Below are positions 18,801 to 26,944 of a stretch of DNA of 64,000 nt, one piece after another. Location: assembly GCA_026225255.1 (NCBI GenBank), contig JAMFSJ010000002.1:124001-188000 (forward strand). The letters run 5' to 3'. Within the stretch, counting starts at the first letter, position 1; each line of letters starts with the position of its first letter. The notes beneath the pieces are model-generated. The model was not told the DNA's origin. It saw only the letters and a program-made list of their open reading frames with translations, and did no database searches. Source of the DNA: Methylacidimicrobium fagopyrum. Its GTDB lineage: Bacteria; Verrucomicrobiota; Verrucomicrobiia; Limisphaerales; UBA11358. Both the position numbers and the translations under genes were made by a program.

Positions 18801-19249
18801 CCATGGTTTCCGCATTAGATGGTGTCGTCTGGGTGATTAATCCCAAAAACGATACGCTTTCTTCTTTGGTCGAATATCTTGCCAGTTATGCTGAAGAGTT
18901 TCTGGGCAAAGCCCAAGTCGCCTGCCGAGTCGAGCTGCCCCAAGATTACGTCGAACGGGTTATTGCGTCTGAAATTCGTCACGAAGTGATGCTTGTGGTT
19001 AGGGAAGTATTTAATAATGCCGTCCGACATGGGCGGCCGAACGAAGTGCTTTTGCGGCTGATTATTGCCCGGGAAAATCTCGAAATTTTGATTCAAGACG
19101 ATGGGTGTGGTTTTAATCCAATCCAAGCAAGGGGCAATGGGTTGGGTAATCTTAAGCAGCGAATGAGCAAATTGAACGGCTCCTGCCAGATAGAATCTAC
19201 TTCCGGCAGCGGCACGTCGATCACGTTGAAACTGGTTTTGCCAAAATAA
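15812..19249 (+). CDS. PA14/OB-like sensor histidine kinase (HisKA_3 class)
   Basis: A 1145-residue membrane sensor kinase. After a hydrophobic export segment (about residues 12-32) comes a long extracytoplasmic part: an OB-like strand module (about 45-130), a PA14-like carbohydrate-binding domain (about 195-335, with GFLKLTNEGNYTFYLSSDDGAQMFLDD-type core), then several further OB-like modules up to about 880. One transmembrane helix (about 893-915) leads to a coiled coil, a HisKA_3 dimerisation domain with the phospho-acceptor H954 in RDLHDDLGSAL, and an HATPase with the N-box near EVFNNAVRHG (about 1064) and GNGLGNLKQRM. This class phosphorylates NarL-type regulators, and one is encoded divergently next door. 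PA14 suggests that a glycan is sensed. It is immediately upstream of the secreted carbohydrate-active gene block. Confidence 0.92.
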   Translation: MNRLTPVGCRKRFAYNLLLWLTYCFGFGVAPAEPVESTLPSVTNIFQLRSAVTLQSGRICAYDLEGIILVVNSNSGALFFQDNSGTVVLELGLKGLELRPGQRVRLRGTNYVAYTYMGLSLGARPVIDADNLHSTIERSGELYLKAGYHPIRVVWFNQSGAYALNLAYAGPQITKQTIPTSTLFRTASTAEDGNVKPGLSYRFFEGDWERLPDFNSLVPQKIGNVSNFNVSVATRIDNAGLEFNGFLKLTNEGNYTFYLSSDDGAQMFLDDTSPEVSIIGTAPVPVPQPIAVSQPLSDGIDNPWARSEGTITYLSRHQNSVRFELTFGENQMQVEVLNTAGNVPWYLLNSRVRVTGILPDIKSIVGQKYAGLMIVAGWQDVSVLDVMPEQWSSFNKTTIGELSRRVAAGSNNIVCLQGRFHTDPATQALRFEDATGSATVQLLNALSVETNLDMDCLCQWSWQGTNLFLNEAIARESLHGPDKKINVARVLTTAMEVQRLTRDEAAHEYPVKIHGVITSVAPDFRSLLIQDFTRAVFVWTGDASPASLPQVGDYCELDGITRPADFSPIVLFSKAIVLWQGRMPQPIRPTRDQLISGSLDAQYVEIRGLIIGTHDTYMTLLTADGMLDLDVLSAPGEQWKSLLNSIVRVRGCLVANWNPTTHSVIIDSEVHLNIWNATFSVDSPPPIDPFAPDQVRAKDLMQFDVRFDTFRRVKVSGQIIHCSPDMDYLMDGQTGLRFQLAKPASFNPGDEVEVVGLVELGGASPILRQAIARKTGYRLLPDPRDFSINSLSNNYDSTLVSVNGTLVDIQNHGTQQTLELQVGMKSFIARLDYHKQRLPSAWLLGSRLKLTGTFSALDGDRLAGRDVNSFELLLNTPDDVEVIARPAWWTLRRLLVVTTGLLAGLTLAFAWIGLLRRQVERRTHQLRNEIGERERTEKLRAIELERARIARDLHDDLGSALTEISMMAMPRPGLNGLKTGSEIAAERLREIAEKSRSMVSALDGVVWVINPKNDTLSSLVEYLASYAEEFLGKAQVACRVELPQDYVERVIASEIRHEVMLVVREVFNNAVRHGRPNEVLLRLIIARENLEILIQDDGCGFNPIQARGNGLGNLKQRMSKLNGSCQIESTSGSGTSITLKLVLPK

Positions 19250-19312
19250 AACCACCATACAAAATCGGTAAACCGCAGAAAGTATCACGTCGCACTACCT
19301 CGACTTACAGTT

Positions 19313-19326
19313 GAGGATATATCCTC
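19313..19326. promoter_or_regulatory. Perfect 14-bp palindrome in the 19250-19496 gap
   Basis: GAGGATATATCCTC is a perfect palindrome 64 bp after the sensor kinase stop codon. The half-site GAGGATAT recurs at 19420-19427, with a near copy GAGGAAAT at 19410-19417, flanking the 19392 operator. An additional short inverted repeat GTCAG-TTTA-CTGAC lies at 19428-19441. Possible second regulator site; function unknown. Confidence 0.4.
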
Positions 19327-19391
19327 CAGCTATTATCTACGTTTAGAAATTCACCTGTTTGCCTAGTGACGGGGTAGATTCTTCAAACCGT

Positions 19392-19407
19392 TAGGCCATT
19401 CTGCCTA
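19392..19407 (-). promoter_or_regulatory. 7-2-7 inverted-repeat operator, copy 1
   Basis: TAGGCCA-TT-CTGCCTA, which on the minus strand reads TAGGCAG-AA-TGGCCTA and so matches the other three copies (35682, 51093, 59472). It is flanked by AAT on the TAGGC side, as the others are. It lies 89 bp upstream of the ATG of the 19497 secreted protein gene. Confidence 0.7.
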
Positions 19408-19496
19408 TTGAGGAAATATGAGGATATGTCAGTTTACTGACGCACCTAATCAACCCCGAAACCAAAACCACTATTATTTTAACTCGTTAACCGAAT

Positions 19497-21770
19497 ATGA
19501 AAATGAAGCAAACAAGAACAGCCGCGCTGGCATTGTGCGCCTTAATAAGTAGCAGTGTTTGTAGTGTCCACGCTGACTCATGGGGCATCAAATTTTTGGG
19601 CCGGACCACTTCAACTAATTATACCGCCGGGCCTGATTTGGTCACTGGAACTGCTGGGGCGGCGCCCATTCCAGGCTGGAATAATATCACCAATTATCAA
19701 GATTCTACTGGCTATGGTTTCACCACGGGAACCATCAAGTCGAGCGACGGCTCGGCCACGGCGACCTTGACCATCTCCGGCACTACCAAAGGTCAGGGAA
19801 ATAGTGGTGGTTGGCAGAGCGGAGCGCCGAGCGACGGGGGCAATGGCTCGCTGGCCAATGGTTATTTGGATTTGGGGGCAAACATCGGCGGGGCGGAAAC
19901 CAACGTCGTCAGCGGTCTGACTGGTGCTTCTTATACCTTATATATCTATAACTATAGCGATGCCTCCCACCCGGGGAATGGCGGGGACTACTTGCCCAAT
20001 TATTCTGCCAATGGCATAACGTATTTTGCCCCTCAATTTGGCAATGGAGCAACAACTTATAATAGCGCTAATGTAGCTGTCGGCGGTCCTTTTCCGGGAT
20101 GGAAAAAGTCAACCTCGAGTCTCGTCAATTATAATACGGCGATCGCCAACACCAATTATTACGGAGACTACGTTGAAGTTGATAATGTTAAGCCAATTAA
20201 TGGCGTAATCACATTTGTTGGACAAGCGAACAATCAATCCTGGCGTTCGCCGTTGGACGGATTTGAACTCGTGCTGGAAACAACGGCGGTAGCGCCCGCG
20301 ATTGAAGCGCAAACACCGTCATCTACCAACTATGCTGGCACTACCGTTCAGGTGCAAGTAGTGGCCGACGGCACACCGCTTAATTTTCAGTGGCAGGCGG
20401 GCGTAATTGGTAGTGGCATTTATACGAATCTGATCAACGGCGGTCAATTTTCCGGCGTTACTAACTCGACCTTGACCATCAGCAATTTTACCCCGGCCAA
20501 CGTAGCGGATTACATTGTGGTCGTTACCAATTCCGCCGGATCAGCGATTAGTCCAGCGCCGACCACGTTGAATGTGGCGCCCATGACTATTACCGGCGCA
20601 CTGCCAGCTGCATCTCAGGTCTATCCCGGTGCCTCGGCTTTATTTGCCGTGGTCGTCCAAGGTTCTCAACCGCTGGTTTATCAGTGGCGAAAGAACGGCA
20701 TCGCGCTAGCGAATGGGGGCGATATATCAGGGGCCAATACAAATATTCTAAAGATTTCGAATGCCGCTCCCGGCGACGTGGCTACCTATGACGTGGTTGT
20801 GACCAATGGTTTTAATTCGATCACCAGTGCGCCGGCGATCTTTAGTCTTACCGCCGCGCCGATTGCCGCTAGCTATGCTCAAACGATAACCAATAAAGCT
20901 CCGGTGGCTTACTGGCGGTTAAATGAAACCAGCCCTGACCCGACGAGCAGCACTGCCTGGGCTTACGATTTCATTGGCGGTCACGCGGGCGCTTATGGTG
21001 CCTCAACTTTGAATGGCGCCGACAGCATTGCCGGACCGGCCAGCCCGACTTGGCCTGGTTTTGAGACGGCCAATTATGCCCTTGAAACATTCAATGGTTA
21101 CACCAATTCACTGGTAGAAGTGCCATCGTTGCTGGCGTTAAATCTTAATACCAACACTATCACCATAACGGCTTGGATAAATCCGTCGTCCCCCCCCATT
21201 ATAAATGTTGGTTTGATATTTGAACGTCAAGGCGAGACGGCTGGCTTAACTTTTGGCACCAACGCAAATCTCGGATTCAGTTGGAATAATGCCGAGCCAA
21301 CGTATGATTTCGATTCCGGACTGGCCGTGCCCGTCGGACAGTGGTCATTCGTGGCCTTGGTGATGACGCCCACAACGGCAACGTTGTATTTGGATAATGC
21401 GAACGGCCAGACGAATGTGACCTTGGTGGGAACTTATGCGAATGCCGCTTTTGCCTCGCCGCTTGATTTTGGAACCGACACCCAAGCTCCAAGCGCACGT
21501 GGATTTAATGGCAGCATTGATGAGGTAGCAATCTTCAAGCGTTCGCTGTCAAGTTTCGACATCGCCCAACTTTATGCCGTTGGTTCTGGAGGGCCGGTGC
21601 CGGCCAGCATTTCCATCAAGGGATCAGGCGCAAATGCAGTTTTGACTTGGACCGGAACCTTGCTTCAGTCCGCCAATGTAAACGGTCCTTGGGTAACTAA
21701 CAGCGCGGCTGTTTCGCCTTTAACGATCGCCCCGGTTGGGCCGCAGATGTTTTATCGCGCCCAACAATGA
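19497..21770 (+). CDS. Secreted protein with novel N-terminal domain, two Ig domains and LamG
   Basis: A 757-residue exported protein. Signal peptide (residues 1-26, ending SVHA), then a domain of about 230 residues beginning SWGIKFLG that is shared with the proteins at 28823 and 56826. Conserved marks are GTIKSSDGSATATLTISG, DGGNGSLANGYLDLGAN, YSDASHP and WRSPLDGFELV. Two Ig-like domains (about 265-355 and 360-455) and a LamG domain (about 470-705) follow, the last containing VAYWRLNE and GSIDEVAIFKRSLS. The end is a short tail finishing MFYRAQQ, a type seen at the C-termini of the two relatives. No catalytic domain was recognised. An operator sits 89 bp upstream and a pseudopilin gene 108 bp downstream. 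Probably an extracellular or surface polysaccharide-binding protein. Confidence 0.85.
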   Translation: MKMKQTRTAALALCALISSSVCSVHADSWGIKFLGRTTSTNYTAGPDLVTGTAGAAPIPGWNNITNYQDSTGYGFTTGTIKSSDGSATATLTISGTTKGQGNSGGWQSGAPSDGGNGSLANGYLDLGANIGGAETNVVSGLTGASYTLYIYNYSDASHPGNGGDYLPNYSANGITYFAPQFGNGATTYNSANVAVGGPFPGWKKSTSSLVNYNTAIANTNYYGDYVEVDNVKPINGVITFVGQANNQSWRSPLDGFELVLETTAVAPAIEAQTPSSTNYAGTTVQVQVVADGTPLNFQWQAGVIGSGIYTNLINGGQFSGVTNSTLTISNFTPANVADYIVVVTNSAGSAISPAPTTLNVAPMTITGALPAASQVYPGASALFAVVVQGSQPLVYQWRKNGIALANGGDISGANTNILKISNAAPGDVATYDVVVTNGFNSITSAPAIFSLTAAPIAASYAQTITNKAPVAYWRLNETSPDPTSSTAWAYDFIGGHAGAYGASTLNGADSIAGPASPTWPGFETANYALETFNGYTNSLVEVPSLLALNLNTNTITITAWINPSSPPIINVGLIFERQGETAGLTFGTNANLGFSWNNAEPTYDFDSGLAVPVGQWSFVALVMTPTTATLYLDNANGQTNVTLVGTYANAAFASPLDFGTDTQAPSARGFNGSIDEVAIFKRSLSSFDIAQLYAVGSGGPVPASISIKGSGANAVLTWTGTLLQSANVNGPWVTNSAAVSPLTIAPVGPQMFYRAQQ

Positions 21771-21794
21771 GTTGACCGCCGAGTTGGTCGAAGG

Positions 21795-21816
21795 GGTAGA
21801 TCGCTCATGGTCTACC
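21795..21816 (+). terminator. Candidate hairpin after the 19497 gene
   Basis: GGTAGA (21795-21800) and TCTACC (21811-21816) form a 6-bp stem with a 10-base loop, 24 bp after the stop codon, followed by TCTTCATTT. Weak T-run, so only a candidate. Confidence 0.35.
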
Positions 21817-21878
21817 TCTTCATTTATTGATGGGCCAACTTAGATTAATTAAATGTTCACTCTAATTATCAAACGAAT

Positions 21879-22718
21879 ATGACTAGCAAAAATAAGCCAA
21901 CTACCTCGGCGGCTTTTACTTTAATTGAATTACTCGTGGTGATTGCGATCATCGCCATTCTAGCTGCAATGTTACTACCTGCGCTCTCGGCGGCCAAAAG
22001 GAAGGCGCAAGGAATCAGTTGTATGAACAATACCAAGCAACTGGTGCTTTCTACGATCATGTATGTGAATGATAATTCGGGCCTTTTAGTGGGTCCGACC
22101 AATAGTGTGAGTGGCAATCTTTGGATGGGAACGCTAATAGGTCAATATGCTTCGGTGGATAAAGTGCGGTTATGCCCGACGGCTTCAGAAACCAATTGGG
22201 TCGCCCCGGCGGGCGCGGCGGGGGCATTGGACAAGGCCTGGGTTCACGGGGGAGCGGCTGGAAGTCCTAATTTAGCTGGCAGCTATGCTTTTAATGGCTG
22301 GTTATATGTTGGCCAAAATGCCGCCTCCCAATGGCGTAGTGATATTCCTAACGCCGATAGTTATTTATATAATAAGGATTCGGCGGTTAATCAAACGACA
22401 TTGACGCCAATTATTTCTGATTCCTATATCTGGGATTGTTGGCCATGGGAAACCGATCAACCATACAACAATCTTTATATCGGGCAGGGGCTGGGAAATC
22501 CGCCGGAAATCGGACGGGTCAACATTCCCCGGCACGGCGGTAAAGGCTCGGTATCCCAAGGCACCATGTTCCCTCCGCCAACCAGAAAATCAATGCCGCC
22601 CGGAGGAGTGAACGTTGGCTTTTTTGACGGGCACTCGGAATTCGTCAAGTTGCCGGCACTCTGGACCTTTAACTGGCACAAAAATTGGAATCCAGCCTTA
22701 ACTCCTCCCGCAAATTGA
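21879..22718 (+). CDS. Pseudopilin-like protein (prepilin N-terminus, H-X9-DG type)
   Basis: A 279-residue protein with a type IV prepilin signal: a short polar leader, then [21 protein letters not shown] with the conserved Glu at position 5 after the expected cleavage site. The hydrophobic helix is followed by [24 protein letters not shown], typical of Planctomycetes/Verrucomicrobiota secretion pseudopilins. The C-terminus has the processing-associated element ending [14 protein letters not shown], here with an insertion between the conserved His and DG relative to the strict H-X9-DG pattern. Such genes are highly expanded in this phylum and their substrates are mostly unknown. It directly follows a secreted protein with the novel domain, as the 28084 pseudopilin also does. 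Confidence 0.9.
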   Translation: MTSKNKPTTSAAFTLIELLVVIAIIAILAAMLLPALSAAKRKAQGISCMNNTKQLVLSTIMYVNDNSGLLVGPTNSVSGNLWMGTLIGQYASVDKVRLCPTASETNWVAPAGAAGALDKAWVHGGAAGSPNLAGSYAFNGWLYVGQNAASQWRSDIPNADSYLYNKDSAVNQTTLTPIISDSYIWDCWPWETDQPYNNLYIGQGLGNPPEIGRVNIPRHGGKGSVSQGTMFPPPTRKSMPPGGVNVGFFDGHSEFVKLPALWTFNWHKNWNPALTPPAN

Positions 22719-22793
22719 AATCTTAGGTTTGCTTTCAATATCCACTGTAAAAAATAATTGCTAGTGCTATGATGAAACTATTGATGCTTGATT

Positions 22794-23387
22794 ATGAAAT
22801 GCGCACTGTGGTTATTGTTTTTGGGGCAGGCTTGGTCAGTTTGGGGGCAGACAAATATAGTCCTCCCAAATTCTGACCAGTCCGGCGCGACGGCAGACAA
22901 GCCGGTTGTCTCTACTAACGTTGATTTGGATGTTTCCCGCAGCCAGTCAGCGGAACAGGTTCGAAATAATTGTATTCTTGGGCGTCGTTCCATCTGTGGA
23001 AAAATTCTCCAAGTATTGCCCGGCGGCTTGGTGGTTGAAAGTGGTTATACCGACCTCTTACGCCCGGAGTTGAATAAAACCTGGTGGGTGCCCGGCCTGG
23101 TTAGCGCGCATCGTCCGGCCGACCTGATCGAATCTGCCGCGGTCGGTTCGCCCTGTGTCGGGGTGGTTTTCCTGACGGATATTCCTAAGATTCGCGGTTC
23201 TGGACCCCGCCCAAAGCAATACGATTACGTCGTGCTGCTGGGTTATCCGGCGGGGAAATACACTTATTCCTCCGTGGGCGACATTCGTAAAACGGTCCGT
23301 CAATTTTCAGCTAACCTACTCCAGGCCGTAGACATTAATATCGCGGCTGAAAAGAAATCAGATCCATCCACAACTGAAGTAAAATGA
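22794..23387 (+). CDS. Small secreted protein of unknown function
   Basis: A 197-residue protein not matched to a named family. The ATG at 22794 is preferred over an upstream in-frame TTG because it directly begins a signal peptide (MKCALWLLFLGQAWSVWGQ). The mature part has a compact region with CGKILQVLPGGLVVESGY and YVVLLGYPAGKYTYSSVG, suggesting a small beta-rich domain of the OB or SH3 kind. Its stop overlaps the start of the diheme cytochrome gene by 4 bp (ATGA), and that gene overlaps the TonB receptor gene the same way. The three are therefore almost certainly one translationally coupled operon, and this protein is likely to act with them in the envelope. Confidence 0.8.
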   Translation: MKCALWLLFLGQAWSVWGQTNIVLPNSDQSGATADKPVVSTNVDLDVSRSQSAEQVRNNCILGRRSICGKILQVLPGGLVVESGYTDLLRPELNKTWWVPGLVSAHRPADLIESAAVGSPCVGVVFLTDIPKIRGSGPRPKQYDYVVLLGYPAGKYTYSSVGDIRKTVRQFSANLLQAVDINIAAEKKSDPSTTEVK

Positions 23388-24766
23388 CGGCCACCCTCCG
23401 ATTCTGCCGCCAAGAATTTAAACATCCGGCACGTTGCCTTGGAGTGATCATGATTCTGGCGTGGGTGTTTTGTTCCGTGGGACAGGCTCAAAGCGCTTCG
23501 CCTTTCAGATTGGATTCGCGAGTTTCATCCCGCCCGTATTTGCAGATGCCCGCTCATTCAGATGGTGCGATTCCCCAGCAGCTTTCCCAGACCGGCGCTT
23601 TTGCGGACACGGCTCGCATGATCCCTGAGCCTGGCTTAATACCTTACGATTTGATCGTGCCATTTTGGTCTGACGGCGCGGAAAAATTTCGCTGGCTAGC
23701 TCTACCAACTGGGGGAAAAATAAAATTTTCAGCCGACGGCGAGTGGACTTTCCCGCCGGGAACCGTGTTCGTAAAAACCTTTGCCCTCGCGACGAACGAG
23801 CTAAATCTTAGCCTACTCTGCCGCCTCGAAACCCGTCTACTCGTCTGCGATGCGGACGGTGGAGTTTACGGCGTCACTTACAAATGGCGCGCGGATAATA
23901 GTGACGCAGACTTGCTCGCCACCAACCTGACCGAAACGATTTCTATCCAGACGGCCACCGGTAAGCGGACGCAGGCTTGGTATTATCCGAGTCGACAAGA
24001 TTGCCTCACCTGTCATACCCCACTTGCGGGCGGTGTGTTGGATGTGAACACGCGGCAGTTAAATCGGAACTATGTCTATCCGTCCGGGATCACGGATAAC
24101 GAATTACGCGCTTGGAATCAGCTCGGTTTGTTTGACACGAATCTGGCCGGGGTGGATTGGAATCATTTTTCCAAGCTCGCCGGGCTCGACGATCCAACCC
24201 GCAGCCTGGCGGACCGGGCCCGTTCATATCTTGACGCGAACTGCGCCAACTGTCACCGCCCCAAAGGCACGGTGGCCTATTTCGATGCTCGCTATGACAC
24301 GCCGCTCGCGCAGCAGCATTTGATTGGCGGTCGGGTCTTGATTGACGAACGGATTGACGGTTCGCGCGTCATCGCCCCGAATGATCGCTGGCGTTCGATT
24401 CTTTACCTGCGCGCGGATACCACCGAGGCGTTCAAGATGCCGCCGCTGGCGCGCCTGATGATTGATGAGTCCGGCATGAAGCTGCTGCGCGAATGGATCG
24501 GAAGTCTACCCGGCCCGCCGGTGCTGGCACCGCCAACGGTTTCGCCGTCCGGCGGAAATTTTACGAAACCGCAAACCGTCATTTTGCGAAGTGAACCGGG
24601 CGCGACGATCCGTTACACATTGGATGGCACGGTGCCGACGACGTCCGATTTGCTTTACGAAAAGCCGATTCAACTGGCTGGCCCGACGATCTTGCGGGCG
24701 AAAGCATTCAAGCCCGGGTTCACAAAAAGTATCACGACGCAGGAAATTTTTCTGATTGGCGGATGA
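23384..24766 (+). CDS. Secreted diheme c-type cytochrome (HNE_0200/SO2930 type) with chitobiase C-terminal domain
   Basis: A 460-residue exported protein. After an N-terminal hydrophobic signal (about 17-36) comes the HNE_0200/SO2930-type module (about 45-375), with [30 protein letters not shown] and [17 protein letters not shown]. It carries two c-type heme sites, CLTCH at residue 207 and CANCH at 287. A small CHB_HEX_C/Fn3-like domain (about 380-455, IRYTLDGTVPTTSDLLYEKPI) ends the protein. The same cytochrome module occurs inside the giant proteins at 28823 and 51320. It is flanked by 4-bp ATGA overlaps, joining it to the small secreted protein before and the TonB receptor after. An envelope electron-transfer role is inferred; the redox partner is unknown. 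Confidence 0.9.
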   Translation: MTATLRFCRQEFKHPARCLGVIMILAWVFCSVGQAQSASPFRLDSRVSSRPYLQMPAHSDGAIPQQLSQTGAFADTARMIPEPGLIPYDLIVPFWSDGAEKFRWLALPTGGKIKFSADGEWTFPPGTVFVKTFALATNELNLSLLCRLETRLLVCDADGGVYGVTYKWRADNSDADLLATNLTETISIQTATGKRTQAWYYPSRQDCLTCHTPLAGGVLDVNTRQLNRNYVYPSGITDNELRAWNQLGLFDTNLAGVDWNHFSKLAGLDDPTRSLADRARSYLDANCANCHRPKGTVAYFDARYDTPLAQQHLIGGRVLIDERIDGSRVIAPNDRWRSILYLRADTTEAFKMPPLARLMIDESGMKLLREWIGSLPGPPVLAPPTVSPSGGNFTKPQTVILRSEPGATIRYTLDGTVPTTSDLLYEKPIQLAGPTILRAKAFKPGFTKSITTQEIFLIGG

Positions 24767-26943
24767 ATAAATTTCTTTTGAGTTCAAAATTGGCGCGGCA
24801 ATTCATGGTGTTGGTGCTGGGGCAATTTCTCGCGGCCATCACTTTTGCTCAATCTACCAATCCACCAGCGGCGACGATAAAAAGCACGAACGGGGTGACG
24901 ATACTGCCACCGGTCACAGTGACGGGACGGGCAATACCGGGTTCGTTGACTTCGCCTTCCATTGCTAAAGCCAAGGCGCAAAAGAAAGCAATTCCCGGCG
25001 GTTACACAGTCAAAACGACGGACGAAATGAACCAAGGCCGCGCCTCCAATTTTCAAGATTTGCTGCAAGGTGTGCCGGGACTATTCATGCAAAGTGAAAA
25101 CGGGATGGAGATTTCCAAAGTATCCATCCGCGGCTCGGGCATTGAATCGGATGATGAACCGCTCGGCGTGGAATTTTTATTGGATGGGATCAGTTTTGGC
25201 CAAGGCGACGGCGAAACGATCATCGAAGATTTTGATGTGAACACTTTGAAATACGCGGAGGTTTATCGCGGCGCCGCTGCTTTCAAATATGGCGCGCTGA
25301 CGATGGGTGGCGCGATCAATCTAATTCCGCTGACGGGCTACGATGCCGATCCGTTTCAAATCCGATTGGAAGGCGGCAGCTACGGTTTTATACGCGGACA
25401 GGTAAGTTCGGCTGGGGTGGACGGAAAATTTGATTATTACGTTTCGTTATCGGGCCGTTCCCGGGACGGTTACCGCGACCACAGCCGGGAAAATACGGAG
25501 CTTTTATTTGCGGATTTTGGTTACAAGATCAGCGATCAGTTGGAGAATCGTTTTTATCTGACCACCGACCAGACGGATCGCCAATTGTCCGGCGGACTGA
25601 CTCAGGCTCAAATGCAGTCTAATCCAAAGCAGGCTGACCCGTTGGCGGAACCATTAGATTACAACAAGCAATGGTATTACCTGCGTCTCGCCGACAAGAT
25701 CAGTTATCAAAACAACGGGCACGAATTGGACGCTTCAGTTTATTGGTGGCATCGCGAGTTGAAGGAGAAAGGTTTTTTTGACCCGACGGATTATGAGCAA
25801 GGCATCCAAGTGTATCACGCGAACGATGGCGGTATTAATTTGAATTCAGTCACCCGCAATTTACTTTTCGGACAACGGAACATTCTTACCTTTGGTCTGA
25901 TGCCGGCATTTGAAACCGAGCAGGATCATAATTACGCCAACCTCGGCGGCGCGGAAGGATACACCATTGCGAAGGATCTTGAGCTCTCCGTGAATGTGCC
26001 AATTTATGCCGAGAACCAGCATTATCTCACCGACAAATTATCATTGTTGACCGGTATTCAAGCGATGTATGTGCTGCGGCATTTTTATGATCAGTTCCGT
26101 GATTCTCCCGTCGGTGACGCTTCGCAAGGGCAAAACTTTTTTAGTTTGAATCCTAAAATTGGATTGCTTTACGAACTAACTGACCATAGTCAGGCGTTCA
26201 TCAATTTCAGCCGGAGCTGGCAACCGCCTTCCTTCGATAACATGGTTGGTTTTGGCGACGATGCGGGTGATAGCTTGGTCTACAATCCATTGCAGCCGCA
26301 ACGCGCCTGGACCGTCGAACTCGGCACGCGTGGCAACTCCGGACGGTTCGATTGGGATTTGGCACTTTACCATTCATGGGTTCATGACGAGCTGCAAGAT
26401 CTTTACAATTCAAGCGGCGTGGATCAGGGCGATGTCAATGTCGCCCGCTCTTATCATCAGGGCGTCGAGGCGGGGCTGGGCGTCGAATTGTGGAATTCAA
26501 AAAAGGTGTCCGATGAAACGGGGCAACGGCTAAGCTTCAACCAAACTTACACGTTCAATGACTTTCACTTCGACCATGATCCGGTTTATGGCAACAACCG
26601 CCTCGCGGCGATTCCGCTCCATGTTTACGAGGCGGATTTGATGTATCAGGCGCCCTGCGGTTTTTACGCCGGACCCAATGTGCAATGCAATCTTACCCGC
26701 TATCCCGTTGATCAGCAGAACACGCTTTATGCCGGTGCTTATGTGCTGCTGGGCTTCAAAACCGGCTATGACTTCAACTGGGGAAAATCAAAAGTTTCAA
26801 TTTTCGTTGAAGCGAAAAATTTGACGGACCAGCGTTACGCCGCCTCGGTTGACCCGATTGGTGACGGTAGTTCTACTGACTCCCAAATTTTTCATCCGGG
26901 CGATGGCCGCTCTTTTTACGGCGGCATCTCTTACCGTTGGTGA
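24763..26943 (+). CDS. TonB-dependent outer-membrane receptor
   Basis: A 726-residue outer-membrane receptor. The signal peptide (about 1-29) is followed by a possible TonB box in ILPPVTVTG, a plug domain (about 75-190, FQDLLQGVPGLFMQSENG, VSIRGSGIESDDEPLGVEFLLDG, MGGAINLI) and a beta-barrel ending in the aromatic C-terminus GGISYRW. The barrel contains the usual FINFSRSWQPPSF and VEAKNLTDQRYAASV segments. Plug and barrel style resembles siderophore or FecA-like receptors rather than SusC, and no SusD gene is near. It is translationally coupled (ATGA) to the diheme cytochrome. The cargo is unknown; metal chelate uptake linked to an extracellular redox protein is one possibility. The YVTN gene is convergent, 1 bp away. 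Confidence 0.93.
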   Translation: MNKFLLSSKLARQFMVLVLGQFLAAITFAQSTNPPAATIKSTNGVTILPPVTVTGRAIPGSLTSPSIAKAKAQKKAIPGGYTVKTTDEMNQGRASNFQDLLQGVPGLFMQSENGMEISKVSIRGSGIESDDEPLGVEFLLDGISFGQGDGETIIEDFDVNTLKYAEVYRGAAAFKYGALTMGGAINLIPLTGYDADPFQIRLEGGSYGFIRGQVSSAGVDGKFDYYVSLSGRSRDGYRDHSRENTELLFADFGYKISDQLENRFYLTTDQTDRQLSGGLTQAQMQSNPKQADPLAEPLDYNKQWYYLRLADKISYQNNGHELDASVYWWHRELKEKGFFDPTDYEQGIQVYHANDGGINLNSVTRNLLFGQRNILTFGLMPAFETEQDHNYANLGGAEGYTIAKDLELSVNVPIYAENQHYLTDKLSLLTGIQAMYVLRHFYDQFRDSPVGDASQGQNFFSLNPKIGLLYELTDHSQAFINFSRSWQPPSFDNMVGFGDDAGDSLVYNPLQPQRAWTVELGTRGNSGRFDWDLALYHSWVHDELQDLYNSSGVDQGDVNVARSYHQGVEAGLGVELWNSKKVSDETGQRLSFNQTYTFNDFHFDHDPVYGNNRLAAIPLHVYEADLMYQAPCGFYAGPNVQCNLTRYPVDQQNTLYAGAYVLLGFKTGYDFNWGKSKVSIFVEAKNLTDQRYAASVDPIGDGSSTDSQIFHPGDGRSFYGGISYRW

Positions 26944-26944
26944 A

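Noticed and set aside
24763-26943. TonB receptor considered as a SusC homologue
   Set aside because: No SusD partner, length and N-terminus lack the SusC-type carboxypeptidase-like extension.
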